From assembly GCA_027858355.1 (NCBI GenBank), contig JAQICW010000042.1:1-11874 (forward strand): DNA of 11,874 bases, in the 5' to 3' direction. This DNA comes from Desulfobacula sp. (GTDB lineage: Bacteria > Desulfobacterota > Desulfobacteria > Desulfobacterales > Desulfobacteraceae). Positions 1-5,912 of the stretch are shown here, in pieces. The position numbers were made by a program, and so were the translations under genes. Each line of letters begins with the position of its first letter. Within the stretch, counting starts at the first letter, position 1. The notes beneath the pieces were generated by a model, which had not been told where the DNA came from, ran no database searches, and saw only the letters and a list, made by a program, of their open reading frames with translations.

Positions 1-44
1 GCCCATAAAAAGGCCGAAGTCAGTGCAAATATCGAACCCAGCAT
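1..44 (-). CDS. N-terminal fragment of a probable membrane protein (EamA/DMT-like), cut by window edge
   Basis: Only the first 14 codons lie in the window. They read MLGSIFALTSAFLWA if the last, incomplete codon GC is taken as Ala. This is a hydrophobic start of the kind seen in the first transmembrane helix of EamA/DMT-type transporters, but 14 residues cannot prove the family. The ATG lies 13 bases after the stop codon of the upstream MaoC-like gene. An AAGG Shine-Dalgarno overlaps that TAA stop, so the two genes are probably cotranscribed and translationally coupled. The family call is a guess. The presence of a coding start is better supported. Confidence 0.45.
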   Translation of the reverse strand, partial: MLGSIFALTSAFLW

Positions 45-56
45 AGTTTTTTTACC

Positions 57-995
57 TTAAATGGTATTAAGAAGCCTTCCTTTTAGATGGGGCAGCTTTT
101 TTTGTTTATCTCGAAGTTCTAAAATGACAATGGTCTGTTGGTTTTCTGTGTCTTGTTGGCATTCATACCCCAGGGTCGTTGTCGCAGGCATGAAAATAGG
201 CAGTTTAAAATAGGCTTCAACTATAGCTGAATCATGGATACCAAATTCCTTTTCAAGGCTTGCAATAACCCTTGCAAGGCTCCACATGCCATGGGCAATG
301 GCTCTTTTAAATCCAAAAAGCTTTGCAAAAACTATATAAAGGTGGTGCGGGTTATAATCACCAGATACTCTTGCATACTTCCGTCCCATACAGGCCGGTA
401 CAAGGATGGTTTCTTTCTCTTCCAGGAATATGTCATCTTTTTTCTTTGATGTTTTTTTCTTTTTTATTGGACTTCGTTTGAAAAAGACAGATATGCCCTT
501 CCAGACAAGTTTGCCCTGGGACATTATTTCCAGGGTAAATCCGGTTTCAATTCCCTTTTCGGTTTTTTTTATGGTGTCAAGGGTGCAGGCAAGGTCAAGA
601 ATCTCATCTGTGGTCACAGGTCTTTTCTGTTCAAAAGACTGAAATATATGGATCAGCCCCAGGGGGTTGATGGGAAAAAAAGGCGAGGTAATAAATTTGC
701 CCAGAAGACCGATGAAAAGTGTCTGCAAATAGGATATGGGGATGATATCGGCTATGGTTTTGGGAAAAGCGCACACCTGCATGTAATTTGAGATCAGGTC
801 TTTATCCGGCAGGAAATTTTTTAAAATAGTCCGGGTTTTTTTGACAATAGCATCATCTGCAATCGTACTGGAGCGAAAAGGGGCAAGTAAAAATGCTTTG
901 AGAAAAACAAATCCCATGGAGGGGCATTTTTTTATTTCCACGATAGTTTCCGGAACTGCCAGTGTTATTTGTCGGATAGATTGATCGTTTTCCAT
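57..995 (-). CDS. MaoC-like double hot-dog acyl dehydratase/hydratase
   Basis: This 312-residue protein resembles (R)-specific enoyl-CoA hydratases and acyl dehydratases of the MaoC family, which hydrate or dehydrate acyl-thioesters in the cytoplasm. The C-terminal hot-dog domain (about residues 195-310) carries the hydratase signature SGDYNPHH followed by GFKRAIAHGMW. Asp213 and His218 sit at the spacing of the catalytic Asp/His pair of PhaJ-type hydratases. The N-terminal half (about 15-175) lacks this motif. Near 150-174 it has a strand pattern typical of the inactive first half of a double hot-dog. A lysine-rich linker (about 178-187) joins the halves. The ATG has a weak AGAG upstream and follows a good promoter. 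A partial membrane-protein gene lies directly downstream. The substrate cannot be read from the sequence; fatty acid or CoA-ester metabolism is the likely setting. Confidence 0.8.
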   Translation of the reverse strand: MENDQSIRQITLAVPETIVEIKKCPSMGFVFLKAFLLAPFRSSTIADDAIVKKTRTILKNFLPDKDLISNYMQVCAFPKTIADIIPISYLQTLFIGLLGKFITSPFFPINPLGLIHIFQSFEQKRPVTTDEILDLACTLDTIKKTEKGIETGFTLEIMSQGKLVWKGISVFFKRSPIKKKKTSKKKDDIFLEEKETILVPACMGRKYARVSGDYNPHHLYIVFAKLFGFKRAIAHGMWSLARVIASLEKEFGIHDSAIVEAYFKLPIFMPATTTLGYECQQDTENQQTIVILELRDKQKKLPHLKGRLLNTI

Positions 996-1034
996 TTTTA
1001 TCTGCTCTATAAATATCTGTCATAAAAGAAGCAC

Positions 1035-1063
1035 ACTTTATCTTTGTTTAGGTGTTAAGTCAA
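1035..1063 (-). promoter_or_regulatory. Predicted sigma70-type promoter for the MaoC-like gene
   Basis: On the minus strand, TTGACT (1058-1063) is followed after 17 bases by TAAAGT (1035-1040). The boxes match the consensus at 5 of 6 and 4 of 6 positions. The -10 box ends 39 bases before the ATG of the MaoC-like gene. Identified by eye only. Confidence 0.45.
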
Positions 1064-1082
1064 TAAAGGGTTCGGAGAAAAA

Positions 1083-1151
1083 ATGATGAATGAAAATAGA
1101 AAGTTAAATAGGATATTGGAAAGCATATTTTTTAAAAAAAGCAAATTATGA
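1083..1151 (+). CDS. Possible 22-codon leader ORF upstream of gdhA
   Basis: A short reading frame starts with ATGATG, has GGAG at 1074-1077 five bases upstream, and ends in TGA at 1149-1151. The product would be 22 residues, rich in Lys, Asn and Ile (it begins MMNENRKLNR), with no recognisable domain or signal peptide. It ends at the -35 box of the predicted gdhA promoter, so it would need a more upstream transcript. It may be a translated leader, or chance in an AT-rich intergenic region. The only positive evidence is the ribosome binding site and its spacing. Confidence 0.2.
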   Translation: MMNENRKLNRILESIFFKKSKL

Positions 1152-1178
1152 TTGACTACAGATATTGCAGAGTATATT
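1152..1178 (+). promoter_or_regulatory. Predicted promoter of gdhA
   Basis: TTGACT (1152-1157) and TATATT (1173-1178) each match 5 of 6 consensus positions, with a short 15-base spacer. The -10 box lies 57 bases upstream of the gdhA ATG. The short spacing is a weakness. A sigma54 reading was checked and does not fit. Confidence 0.4.
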
Positions 1179-1235
1179 TAGCAAGGCTGAAATAATAAAA
1201 ATTTATTTAACAGGAAGCTTGATAGGAGAGAATTT

Positions 1236-2585
1236 ATGAGTTCGATATTGGATGTCATTTTTGCAAGAGATCCCTTTGAAAAAGAGTTCCACCAGGCAGT
1301 AACAGAGGTTGTTAAGTCTGTAAAACCCGTTCTGGATCAGAATCCAGAATACCGCCATGCCAGAATTATGGAGAGAATTGTAGAGCCGGAACGCATGATT
1401 CAATTCAGAGTTCCCTGGGTGGATGATCAGGGTATGGTTCGAGTCAACAGGGGATTCAGAGTCGAAATGAACTCTGCCATTGGACCATACAAGGGAGGGC
1501 TTCGTTTCCATCCTTCCGTCAACCTTTCCATCATGAAATTTCTTGCTTTTGAACAGACATTTAAAAATGCATTGACAACTCTGCCCATTGGCGCTGGAAA
1601 AGGGGGATCAGACTTTGATCCCATGGGCAGATCAGATAATGAAGTCATGAGATTCTGCCAGAGCTTCATGTCTGAACTTTTTCGTCATTTAGGTGCGGAT
1701 ACAGATATTCCTGCCGGGGACATTGGTGTTGGTGGAAGAGAGATCGGGTACCTTTTCGGTATGTGTAAAAAATTGAGAAATGAATTCACAAGCACGATGA
1801 CTGGAAAAGGTCAAAACTGGGGCGGAAGTTTGATCAGGCCGGAAGCAACGGGATATGGTGCAGTCTTTTTTGCCGAGGAAATGCTGGCAACCAGGAAAGA
1901 AAGCATTAAGGACAAAGTCTGCCTGGTATCAGGTTCCGGGAATGTGGCCCAGTATACTGTTGAAAAATTAAACCAGCTGGGAGCAAAGGTTGTCGCACTC
2001 TCTGATACTTCCGGATATATTTATGATGAAAAAGGGATTGATGAAGCAAAGCTTCAGCATGTCATGTATCTGAAAAATGTCAAACGCGGTAGAATCAAAG
2101 AGTATGCGCAAAAATATCCAGAAGCGGTCTACACTATGCTTGATAGTTCATCCGACCACAATCCGCTCTGGGACAATAAAGCAGACTGCGCTTTTCCAAG
2201 TGCTACCCAGAATGAAATCAATGCCAAAGATGCCCAGAATCTGATCAATAATGGTGTTTATGTGGTCAGTGAGGGTGCGAACATGCCGACCACGCCGGAA
2301 GGTGTTGATATCTTTCTTGACAATAAAATTCTCTATGCACCTGGCAAGGCAGCTAACGCAGGCGGTGTCGCCGTATCCGGGCTTGAAATGTCACAGAATG
2401 CAATGAAAATTAAATGGCCCGGTAAAGAAGTGGAAGCCAAACTCAAGAGCATCATGAAAAACATTCATGGAGCATGTCTTTCTGCTTCAGAAGAATATGG
2501 AACCCCTGGCAACTATGTCAATGGTGCCAATATTGCCGGATTTATTAAAGTGGCAGATTCAATGATGGATCAGGGAGTGGTTTAG
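1236..2585 (+). CDS. gdhA: NADP-type glutamate dehydrogenase
   Basis: The 449-residue product has the usual length and motifs of hexameric bacterial glutamate dehydrogenase. This enzyme reductively aminates 2-oxoglutarate with ammonium to give glutamate and links nitrogen assimilation to the TCA cycle. The N-terminal substrate domain contains GPYKGGLRFHPSV (83-95), then PIGAGKGGSDFDP (117-129) with the catalytic Lys122, and PAGDIGVGGREIG (159-171) with the conserved catalytic Asp162. The Rossmann domain follows, with VSGSGNVAQY (231-240). The order and length resemble E. coli GdhA, which uses NADPH; cofactor choice is inferred from that similarity. The start is fixed by a strong AGGAGAG at 1224-1230, five bases from the ATG. 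The gene is a single unit with its own promoter and a terminator 35 bases after its TAG stop. Confidence 0.96.
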   Translation: MSSILDVIFARDPFEKEFHQAVTEVVKSVKPVLDQNPEYRHARIMERIVEPERMIQFRVPWVDDQGMVRVNRGFRVEMNSAIGPYKGGLRFHPSVNLSIMKFLAFEQTFKNALTTLPIGAGKGGSDFDPMGRSDNEVMRFCQSFMSELFRHLGADTDIPAGDIGVGGREIGYLFGMCKKLRNEFTSTMTGKGQNWGGSLIRPEATGYGAVFFAEEMLATRKESIKDKVCLVSGSGNVAQYTVEKLNQLGAKVVALSDTSGYIYDEKGIDEAKLQHVMYLKNVKRGRIKEYAQKYPEAVYTMLDSSSDHNPLWDNKADCAFPSATQNEINAKDAQNLINNGVYVVSEGANMPTTPEGVDIFLDNKILYAPGKAANAGGVAVSGLEMSQNAMKIKWPGKEVEAKLKSIMKNIHGACLSASEEYGTPGNYVNGANIAGFIKVADSMMDQGVV

Positions 2586-2619
2586 TTTTTTTATGATTTT
2601 TGACGAAGGAAAAATAAAC

Positions 2620-2650
2620 AGGCCGGAAGGATTTTGTAACCGGCTTTTTT
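2620..2650 (+). terminator. Rho-independent-type terminator of gdhA
   Basis: GCCGG (2622-2626) pairs with CCGGC (2640-2644), and G-U and A-U pairs can extend the stem outward. The loop is 13 bases and six T residues follow (2645-2650). It sits 35 bases after the gdhA stop. On the other strand it lies directly after the stop of the extended convergent frame (2649-2651), so it may work in both directions. The minus-strand U-tract is less regular. Confidence 0.7.
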
Positions 2651-2792
2651 ACATGTCTTTAATATATGGTTTTATCATTTCAAGCTCGTTGGGCCGGATG
2701 GGTAGCCAGGATATGGAATAAAGTATTTCAGGGGCTAACTTTTGATCAGGGTTCAAGCCGGCTACCCGGATTTTGTCATTCAGTTCAATCCA
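2649..2792 (-). pseudogene. In-frame continuation of the small unknown protein beyond an amber codon
   Basis: After the TAG at 2793-2795, the same frame stays open for 47 codons (beginning WIELNDKIRVAG, ending KPYIKDM) and then ends at TAA, 2649-2651. The composition is protein-like (hydrophobic stretch PEILYSISWLPI, charged C-terminus). The frame ends exactly at the T-run of the terminator, where the end of a normal gene would be expected. No new start codon with a ribosome binding site precedes it. The simplest reading is that 2649-3056 was one gene of about 135 codons broken by a single CAG-to-TAG or similar change. Read-through of the amber codon is the alternative. Confidence 0.55.
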
Positions 2793-3056
2793 CTAGGTTT
2801 TATCAATATTAAGATCATATTCCTTGGATATTTTCTGGGCAAAATTATGGATATAGTTTTTTAAAGATGTATTCATAGTGGGGTTGGTTCTGGCATTTTT
2901 CAGGATGACAGCGGTGTGAACAAGGTAGCTTATATTGTTCTTGTCTGTTGCCAGTTTTATAATTTTCACCCGGTATGATCCCGGCCACCATGAAACGGGC
3001 TTTTCGCCCTTAGTGCTTTTGCCATCCCATTCATAAATAAAATCATGCAGCAGCAT
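2793..3056 (-). CDS. Small protein of unknown function, last gene of the cupin operon, ending at an amber codon
   Basis: As read, this is an 87-residue soluble protein. It begins MLLHDFIYEWDG, has a central SWWPGSYRVKIIKL segment suggestive of a beta hairpin, and then an amphipathic region near 65-80. No family was recognised, and no signal peptide or membrane segment is visible. The start is supported by AAGGA eight bases upstream. That site overlaps the TAA (3067-3069) closing the extended frame of the gene before it, so the two look translationally coupled. It is the last gene of the minus-strand group cupin, HIT-like protein, this gene. The frame stops at TAG but continues in frame for 47 more codons, so the 87-residue product may be a truncated form of a 135-codon gene. 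Confidence 0.6.
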   Translation of the reverse strand: MLLHDFIYEWDGKSTKGEKPVSWWPGSYRVKIIKLATDKNNISYLVHTAVILKNARTNPTMNTSLKNYIHNFAQKISKEYDLNIDKT

Positions 3057-3066
3057 TTTGTATTCC

Positions 3067-3231
3067 TTATTTAAAATTTTTGATTACCCTGCGGCAGGTA
3101 TGGGCAAAATCCTCTGGGTAGCATCCGCTGACCCATCGTAATTGTTCTTCGGAAAATGTAGCCGGTGCATGGGGAAGTTTAGGGAGAAATGAATACAAAA
3201 GGCGCTGGTCACAATTTTTAGAATCAAATCG
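3067..3231 (-). pseudogene. In-frame C-terminal continuation of the HIT/GalT-like protein beyond a TAA codon
   Basis: Directly after the TAA at 3232-3234, the same frame remains open for 54 codons (RFDSKNCDQRLLYSFLPK onward, later EEQLRWVSGCYPEDFAHTC) and ends at TAA, 3067-3069. There is no ATG or GTG in this frame. One TTG is present but has no Shine-Dalgarno. The segment looks like real protein: Trp, Cys, Tyr and His are present and low-complexity sequence is absent. Its terminal TAA is built into the ribosome binding site of the next gene, as in a tightly coupled operon. I infer that the upstream gene originally ran to 3067, giving about 541 residues, and that one codon became TAA. Translational read-through is the other option. 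Confidence 0.55.
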
Positions 3232-4692
3232 TTATGAAAATTCAATGGTGGTCACCATTTGTACGCCCAGGGATTCAAGGACTTTTACAGCGGTCAGAAT
3301 GGCCTTGTCCAAAGAGTTTCTCATATTTGTATCAGCTTCAAGAATATTGCCGCAGGCGGTTTTAGGCATGAGCTGCAACTCCCACTCGGAAACCTGGGCC
3401 TTTGGTGCAAATAAGATGGTATGGTCATCTTCCATCAGGATCAGGGATGATTCGCCAATTGTTTTATTATCTGTTCTGGTATTGTTTTTTATGGCACTTA
3501 AATAGGTTTCAAAAAAGGGTTTACCCGTGGCTTTCCTGTATTGTTCAATAAAATCACTTATCAGATCACCGCAGGCAAAAGAAGATATTTTTTGCCCTGA
3601 ACAGGTTTGAACTATTTTCGGGACCATGGCGTTCTGTTGGTGGATCATCTGGTGGGAGGCATGAAGCCTGTGACCGGACTGGGCATATCCAAAACCAAAG
3701 TTCCACCCCCACAGCGTAGAGTCAAATTCCAGGGACGGGCAGGGGGATAGGGCAAGTTTTTTTTGTATTTTATCTCTAAGATTTTCAAGCTCGTTTTGAG
3801 TTAGACCTCTTTTTTTATCAGATAGAAAAATGCCAAGGCCTTGTGCAAGTCTTACAAATGCACGCTGATAGTATAAATGGCGGATGCCTTTCATATCTTC
3901 CAGGCACAGGTCCAGGGCGCTGTACCGGATGGCATCGTTTGCCATATTGGATGCAAAATGACCCCAGGGAATATAGGAATTACGTCTCAAATATTCAAAT
4001 ACGTGGGTTTTTCCATCTTCAGACAAATATTCTCCGGTAAGTTCATTGCTTCCCTGGACTCCTGGTTTCAATACCAGGGTATTTTTATAGTCATCCGGAA
4101 GATACCTGTTGTTCACAAGCACTTCAAAAAGTTCAGGGTCATAGATATCTGGAATAAGTGCATTGTTCTGGTTTTTTTTATATCCGATCCCAACAGGGAT
4201 CTGGCCTCTGGGATCAAAAAGAATGTTGCAGGATTTTTTAGCCAGAAGCGTCAGCTCTTGGGGATCAGAAGAGGCCTGGGCCAGTGCAATGAGCAATGGG
4301 TGGGGCAGGATGTCCAGAAGGGCTGTTTTATCTTCTATCCCCGTGCTTTTGTCCTTGCGGAATCGTTCAAAATTTTGAAGCAGAGAGCAGGGTTCAGGCG
4401 CTGAAATACGGATTTTTTCAGGATGGGCAGCTTTTATGTCAGCCCATGCAGAGTTAATATAAGTGGTGCCCCGGAAGGCAAAGGGGTTGGCAATTTCATA
4501 GATGATGTCTGCATGGGGTTCATAAAGATCCTCCTTGGGAAAATTAACGTTGTTGTCAATCATTGTGCCGTCTTCAAGCTGCCCAAGAGATGCGATATAG
4601 TAATGGTCTCTTAAGTTTTTTACCTTAAAGGCAGGCTTGTGAACACCCACGATAAATTGAGCATCTTTTCCCACACAGGATCTTGTGTCCAT
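3232..4692 (-). CDS. HIT/GalT-superfamily-like protein of unknown function
   Basis: The 486-residue product is cytoplasmic, with no signal peptide or membrane helix. The function is not recognised. Two features suggest a distant relation to the HIT/galactose-1-phosphate uridylyltransferase fold. The first is a histidine-rich stretch, GHRLHASHQMIHQQ (340-353), resembling the nucleotide-binding histidine motif of that superfamily. The second is a C-terminal pattern, TILFAPKAQVSEWELQLMPK (425-444), followed by a helix (455-475), like the last strand-strand-helix of GalT. A conspicuous segment, SYIPWGHFASNMANDAIRYS (239-258), is probably a family signature. The start ATG overlaps the cupin stop (TAATG), which shows translational coupling. 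The frame ends at TAA but continues open for 54 codons, so this copy may be C-terminally truncated. If the superfamily call holds, a nucleotidyl transferase or hydrolase acting on a phospho-sugar or nucleotide is plausible but unproven. Confidence 0.55.
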   Translation of the reverse strand: MDTRSCVGKDAQFIVGVHKPAFKVKNLRDHYYIASLGQLEDGTMIDNNVNFPKEDLYEPHADIIYEIANPFAFRGTTYINSAWADIKAAHPEKIRISAPEPCSLLQNFERFRKDKSTGIEDKTALLDILPHPLLIALAQASSDPQELTLLAKKSCNILFDPRGQIPVGIGYKKNQNNALIPDIYDPELFEVLVNNRYLPDDYKNTLVLKPGVQGSNELTGEYLSEDGKTHVFEYLRRNSYIPWGHFASNMANDAIRYSALDLCLEDMKGIRHLYYQRAFVRLAQGLGIFLSDKKRGLTQNELENLRDKIQKKLALSPCPSLEFDSTLWGWNFGFGYAQSGHRLHASHQMIHQQNAMVPKIVQTCSGQKISSFACGDLISDFIEQYRKATGKPFFETYLSAIKNNTRTDNKTIGESSLILMEDDHTILFAPKAQVSEWELQLMPKTACGNILEADTNMRNSLDKAILTAVKVLESLGVQMVTTIEFS

Positions 4693-5042
4693 TATAATTC
4701 CGGCGCTCCCGACGGAATCAGGCAGACAAAGGTAAAGGTTTCGTCTGAAGTGTTCCTGAACTGGTGCTCAATATTGGGTGGAACAAATATTGCCGAGCCT
4801 GCTGAAACCGGATACCCTTTATCTTTGATCAATACTTCACCATTGCCGGAGTGGACAAATACCTCATGCTCCCAGTCGTGGGTATGTTTTGGTGAATAGC
4901 CGTCCTTGCCCATTTCAAACACTCTCATGCAAAAATTTTGGGCCCCGTCTTCCTTTCCGATCATTAATCTGGCAGCCACGTTTTTAACCATCTCATTGTT
5001 CATGACAACGGGTAATACATCTTTATAATTTACAACTTTCAT
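4692..5042 (-). CDS. Small single-domain cupin protein
   Basis: This is a 116-residue single-domain cupin with both conserved motifs. Motif 1 is HTHDWEHEVFV, where two His and a Glu supply metal ligands. Motif 2 is GSAIFVPPNIEHQFRN, with the fourth His ligand. Proteins of this size bind one divalent metal in a beta-barrel and serve as isomerases, dioxygenases or sugar-binding proteins; the specific role cannot be read here. The start is well defined by AGGAGAG at 5051-5057. The gene leads a minus-strand operon and its stop overlaps the start of the HIT-like gene by one base (TAATG). A cupin next to a possible sugar-phosphate transferase would fit small-molecule or carbohydrate metabolism, but this is inference. 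Confidence 0.85.
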   Translation of the reverse strand: MKVVNYKDVLPVVMNNEMVKNVAARLMIGKEDGAQNFCMRVFEMGKDGYSPKHTHDWEHEVFVHSGNGEVLIKDKGYPVSAGSAIFVPPNIEHQFRNTSDETFTFVCLIPSGAPEL

Positions 5043-5070
5043 TAATAACTCTCCTATTGTTGGTGTGAAA

Positions 5071-5094
5071 ATTCAAATATTTTTAAACTTGAAT
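5071..5094. promoter_or_regulatory. Inverted repeat between promoter and start of the cupin operon
   Basis: ATTCAA (5071-5076) and TTGAAT (5089-5094) form a perfect 6-bp inverted repeat with a 12-base AT-rich centre. It lies between the predicted -10 box and the ribosome binding site of the cupin gene. It could be an operator, but AT-rich DNA yields such repeats by chance. Confidence 0.25.
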
Positions 5095-5107
5095 ATGCAT
5101 AAACAAA

Positions 5108-5135
5108 AATATGCTATCCATTATAGAAATGTCAA
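5108..5135 (-). promoter_or_regulatory. Predicted promoter of the cupin operon
   Basis: On the minus strand a perfect -35 box TTGACA (5130-5135) is followed after 16 bases by CATATT (5108-5113, 4 of 6). A perfect TATAAT also occurs at 5120-5125 but has no good -35 box at normal spacing. Either could serve. The region is 66 bases or more upstream of the cupin ATG. Confidence 0.45.
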
Positions 5136-5233
5136 TGGAATTGGACTTTGTTTCAGAGTAATTGCATGTAAATTGAAAATTTGTTTTAATTATGACCCGG
5201 CTGGGCTCAAACTATAGGATTGATAAAATATAG

Positions 5234-5275
5234 TATTGACATCGGTATAACAAAAGCCCATATTGATAGCATAAC
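5234..5275 (+). promoter_or_regulatory. Predicted promoter with repeated motif upstream of the toxin-antitoxin genes
   Basis: TTGACA (5236-5241), a 17-base spacer and CATATT (5259-5264) form a promoter for the plus-strand pair. An imperfect direct repeat, TATTGA...ATAAC, occurs at 5234-5251 and again at 5261-5275, covering both boxes. MazE-type antitoxins usually bind such sites to repress their own operon, so this is a candidate operator. Binding is inferred from family behaviour. Confidence 0.45.
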
Positions 5276-5300
5276 ATCATACGTACAAGGGAGGCTTGTC

Positions 5301-5561
5301 ATGGCAACCAGCGTAAAAACAGCTATATCAATACAAGAAGAATTATTTAAAGAAGTAAATAGGTTGGCCCGTGAACTGAATGTCTCAAGGAGTAAATTAT
5401 TTGTGATGGCAGTTCAAGATTATATTAAAAAAAATGAAAGCCAAAATTTACTTTCTCAAATTAACAAGGCATTTAGTGACCTTTCGGATTCTGATGAAAT
5501 TAAAGTCCATAGCAAGATGCGTCAGAAACAAGCTAAAAATCTTGAGAGCGAGTCATGGTAA
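5301..5561 (+). CDS. Ribbon-helix-helix antitoxin of a MazEF-type module
   Basis: The 86-residue antitoxin has an N-terminal ribbon-helix-helix DNA-binding domain. The strand is VKTAISI (residues 5-11), followed by helices around EELFKEVNRLARELN and SRSKLFVMAVQDYIKK (to about 46). The tail (about 50-86) is polar and probably disordered in the free protein, and in this family it wraps the toxin. ATG 5301 is chosen because AAGGGAGG lies seven bases upstream. An upstream TTG at 5220 would place 27 residues over the promoter and repeats and has no ribosome binding site. The stop overlaps the toxin start by seven bases (ATGGTAA), which couples their synthesis. It should neutralise the toxin and, with it, repress the promoter. 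Confidence 0.88.
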   Translation: MATSVKTAISIQEELFKEVNRLARELNVSRSKLFVMAVQDYIKKNESQNLLSQINKAFSDLSDSDEIKVHSKMRQKQAKNLESESW

Positions 5562-5908
5562 TTGAACAAGGTGAAATATATTGGGTAGCCCTTGGTGAAC
5601 CAGGCGGCTCAGAACCAGGATATAGGCATCCACATATTGTTGTCCAAAACAATCTCTTTAATTCGAGCAAAATCAATACTGTTGTGATGTGTTCACTTAC
5701 TTCCAATTTAAAACGAGGCTTATCTCCGGGCAATGTTGTTTTAAATAAAGGTGAAGCAGGTCTTCCCAAAAAGAGTGTTGTGAATATTACTCAAATTTAT
5801 ACCGTAGATAAAAACGATCTTTGTGAAAAAATAGGGAAGGTAACCAACGAAAGAATCAAGGAAATACTGAGGGGAATTCAACTGCTTACAGAGCCCAGGG
5901 AGTTATAA
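5555..5908 (+). CDS. mazF: MazF/PemK-family toxin (endoribonuclease)
   Basis: The 117-residue product matches MazF/PemK toxins in length and motifs. These cut mRNA at short sequence-specific sites and stop growth when the antitoxin is lost. The N-terminus shows GEIYWVALGEPGGSEPGYRH, followed by PHIVVQNN. The Arg in GYRHP and the Thr in CSLTSN (residues 46-51) are at the positions of the conserved active-site Arg and Ser/Thr. A C-terminal helix (about 92-112) is also typical. The second proline of the usual RRPALVV-like stretch is kept, but the residue after Arg is His. ATG 5555 lies inside the antitoxin frame (7-base overlap). The reading frame is intact. It converges on the helicase gene with only four bases between their stops. 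Confidence 0.92.
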   Translation: MVIEQGEIYWVALGEPGGSEPGYRHPHIVVQNNLFNSSKINTVVMCSLTSNLKRGLSPGNVVLNKGEAGLPKKSVVNITQIYTVDKNDLCEKIGKVTNERIKEILRGIQLLTEPREL

Positions 5909-5912
5909 TAAG

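Noticed and set aside
1152..1168. Sigma54 promoter upstream of gdhA
   Set aside because: The -24 element reads GA instead of GG, and the distance to the GC is 11 bases rather than 10.
3067..3231. Separate 43-residue gene starting at an in-frame TTG
   Set aside because: There is no Shine-Dalgarno before the TTG, and the open frame extends back exactly to the preceding TAA. Continuation of the upstream gene explains it better.
3877..4404. 175-codon plus-strand frame inside the HIT-like gene
   Set aside because: It is a mirror of the minus-strand gene, which is coupled to the cupin by TAATG and has coherent protein composition. The plus frame has no ribosome binding site or family pattern.
5220..5300. 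N-terminal extension of the antitoxin from a TTG at 5220
   Set aside because: It has no ribosome binding site and overlaps the predicted promoter and repeats. ATG 5301 has AAGGGAGG at ideal spacing and gives the normal family length.
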